From the NCBI GenBank assembly GCA_902779075.1, contig CACZAK010000027.1, forward strand, positions 1 through 50,802: 50,802 bases of DNA, in the 5' to 3' direction. Each line of letters begins with the position of its first letter. Position 1 is the first letter of the stretch. The notes beneath the pieces are model-generated. The model ran no database searches. It had not been told where the DNA came from and was given only the letters and a program-made list of their open reading frames with translations. Source of the stretch: an uncultured bacterium. Lineage in GTDB: Bacteria > Verrucomicrobiota > Kiritimatiellia > RFP12 > UBA1067. Shown in pieces: positions 50,663 to 50,802 of this stretch. The position numbers and the translations under genes were made by a program.

Positions 50663-50765
50663 GATTCTCACCTGTAAGTATGAGAAACTTCAACTGGCCG
50701 ATGCACGGATTACAAATCCCTAATTCTTCGCACGGGTAGGGCGTAGCGTACATGCAAAGCCCATC

Positions 50766-50796
50766 GGGCCGGGACGTCGGGGCGACGTTCTGGCCC
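50766..50796. repeat. Long hairpin at the right edge of the window
   Basis: GGGCCGGGACGTCG (50766-50779) pairs with CGACGTTCTGGCCC (50783-50796) with a three-base loop and two non-Watson-Crick positions, then GTTTCG to the window end. It could be a terminator or part of a repeat or RNA that continues outside the window. The preceding stretch 50663-50765 shows no gene. Confidence 0.55.
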
Positions 50797-50802
50797 GTTT
50801 CG

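Noticed and set aside
50629..50802. tRNA or riboswitch at the right edge
   Set aside because: No cloverleaf or known aptamer core could be recognised; only two simple hairpins are visible.

Overview
The window reads as chromosomal DNA from an uncultured, probably anaerobic, gut-type member of the Verrucomicrobiota/Kiritimatiellota-Planctomycetota group. This is inferred from gene content, not from a marker gene: three very large secreted autotransporter-passenger-like proteins without a C-terminal barrel, a Tat-type Gfo/Idh/MocA oxidoreductase, an HzsA-related di-heme protein, a GH123-like secreted glycosidase, stand-alone sigma-4 helix-turn-helix proteins and many gene remnants. No rRNA, tRNA or CRISPR array was seen. 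Every confident gene lies on the minus strand except the last one (sigma-like protein, about 49.9-50.6 kb).

Layout, left to right. 0-9 kb: a partial secreted protein, adhesin-like protein A, a DUF4143-type ATPase with a clear sigma-70 promoter, a secreted double-thioredoxin protein, a GH123-like enzyme carrying an in-frame heptanucleotide repeat, and a zeta-like kinase toxin with its small partner. 9.2-20 kb: two giant paralogous secreted proteins, B and C, each preceded by an eroded PRRFGKS-type ATPase gene whose promoter they seem to have inherited. 20-21.5 kb: a graveyard holding a zeta-toxin 3' end, an unidentified 3' end and a C10 (streptopain-like) protease cut just after its catalytic His. 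21.5-25.7 kb: the HzsA-like di-heme protein and the Tat oxidoreductase.

25.8-28.1 kb and 44.98-47.8 kb are two diverged copies of one cassette: an M20-like peptidase, a modular Cys-rich microprotein, a sigma-4 protein, a family-unknown protein and a RapZ-C-like protein. The copies differ by deletion fusion, repeat-number change and a nonsense mutation.

29.1-44.9 kb is a long co-oriented block: Nudix hydrolase without a canonical start codon, McrB-N-like protein, a 1601-residue NO-VEIN-like GHKL ATPase with a DUF3883/NOV_C nuclease-like end, an HUH (Y1) REP-type transposase fused to a Rossmann-like tail, then complete recC-recB-recD. The McrB-like and NOV-like genes look A/T-richer than their flanks and are separated by short G/C-rich gene remnants, as expected for acquired defence genes. 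An AbiE-like toxin-antitoxin pair (47.9-49.6 kb), with a palindrome over its promoter, and a sigma-like gene with another palindrome over its -10 element close the window.

The best candidates for something undescribed are the McrB-N/NOV-like/RAYT/RecBCD block, the HUH transposase with REP-like hairpins inside its own coding sequence, the shared C-terminal tag of the giant secreted proteins, and the two rearranged copies of the peptidase/Cys-module/sigma-4 cassette. All functional statements rest on reading motifs by eye; no database search was possible.
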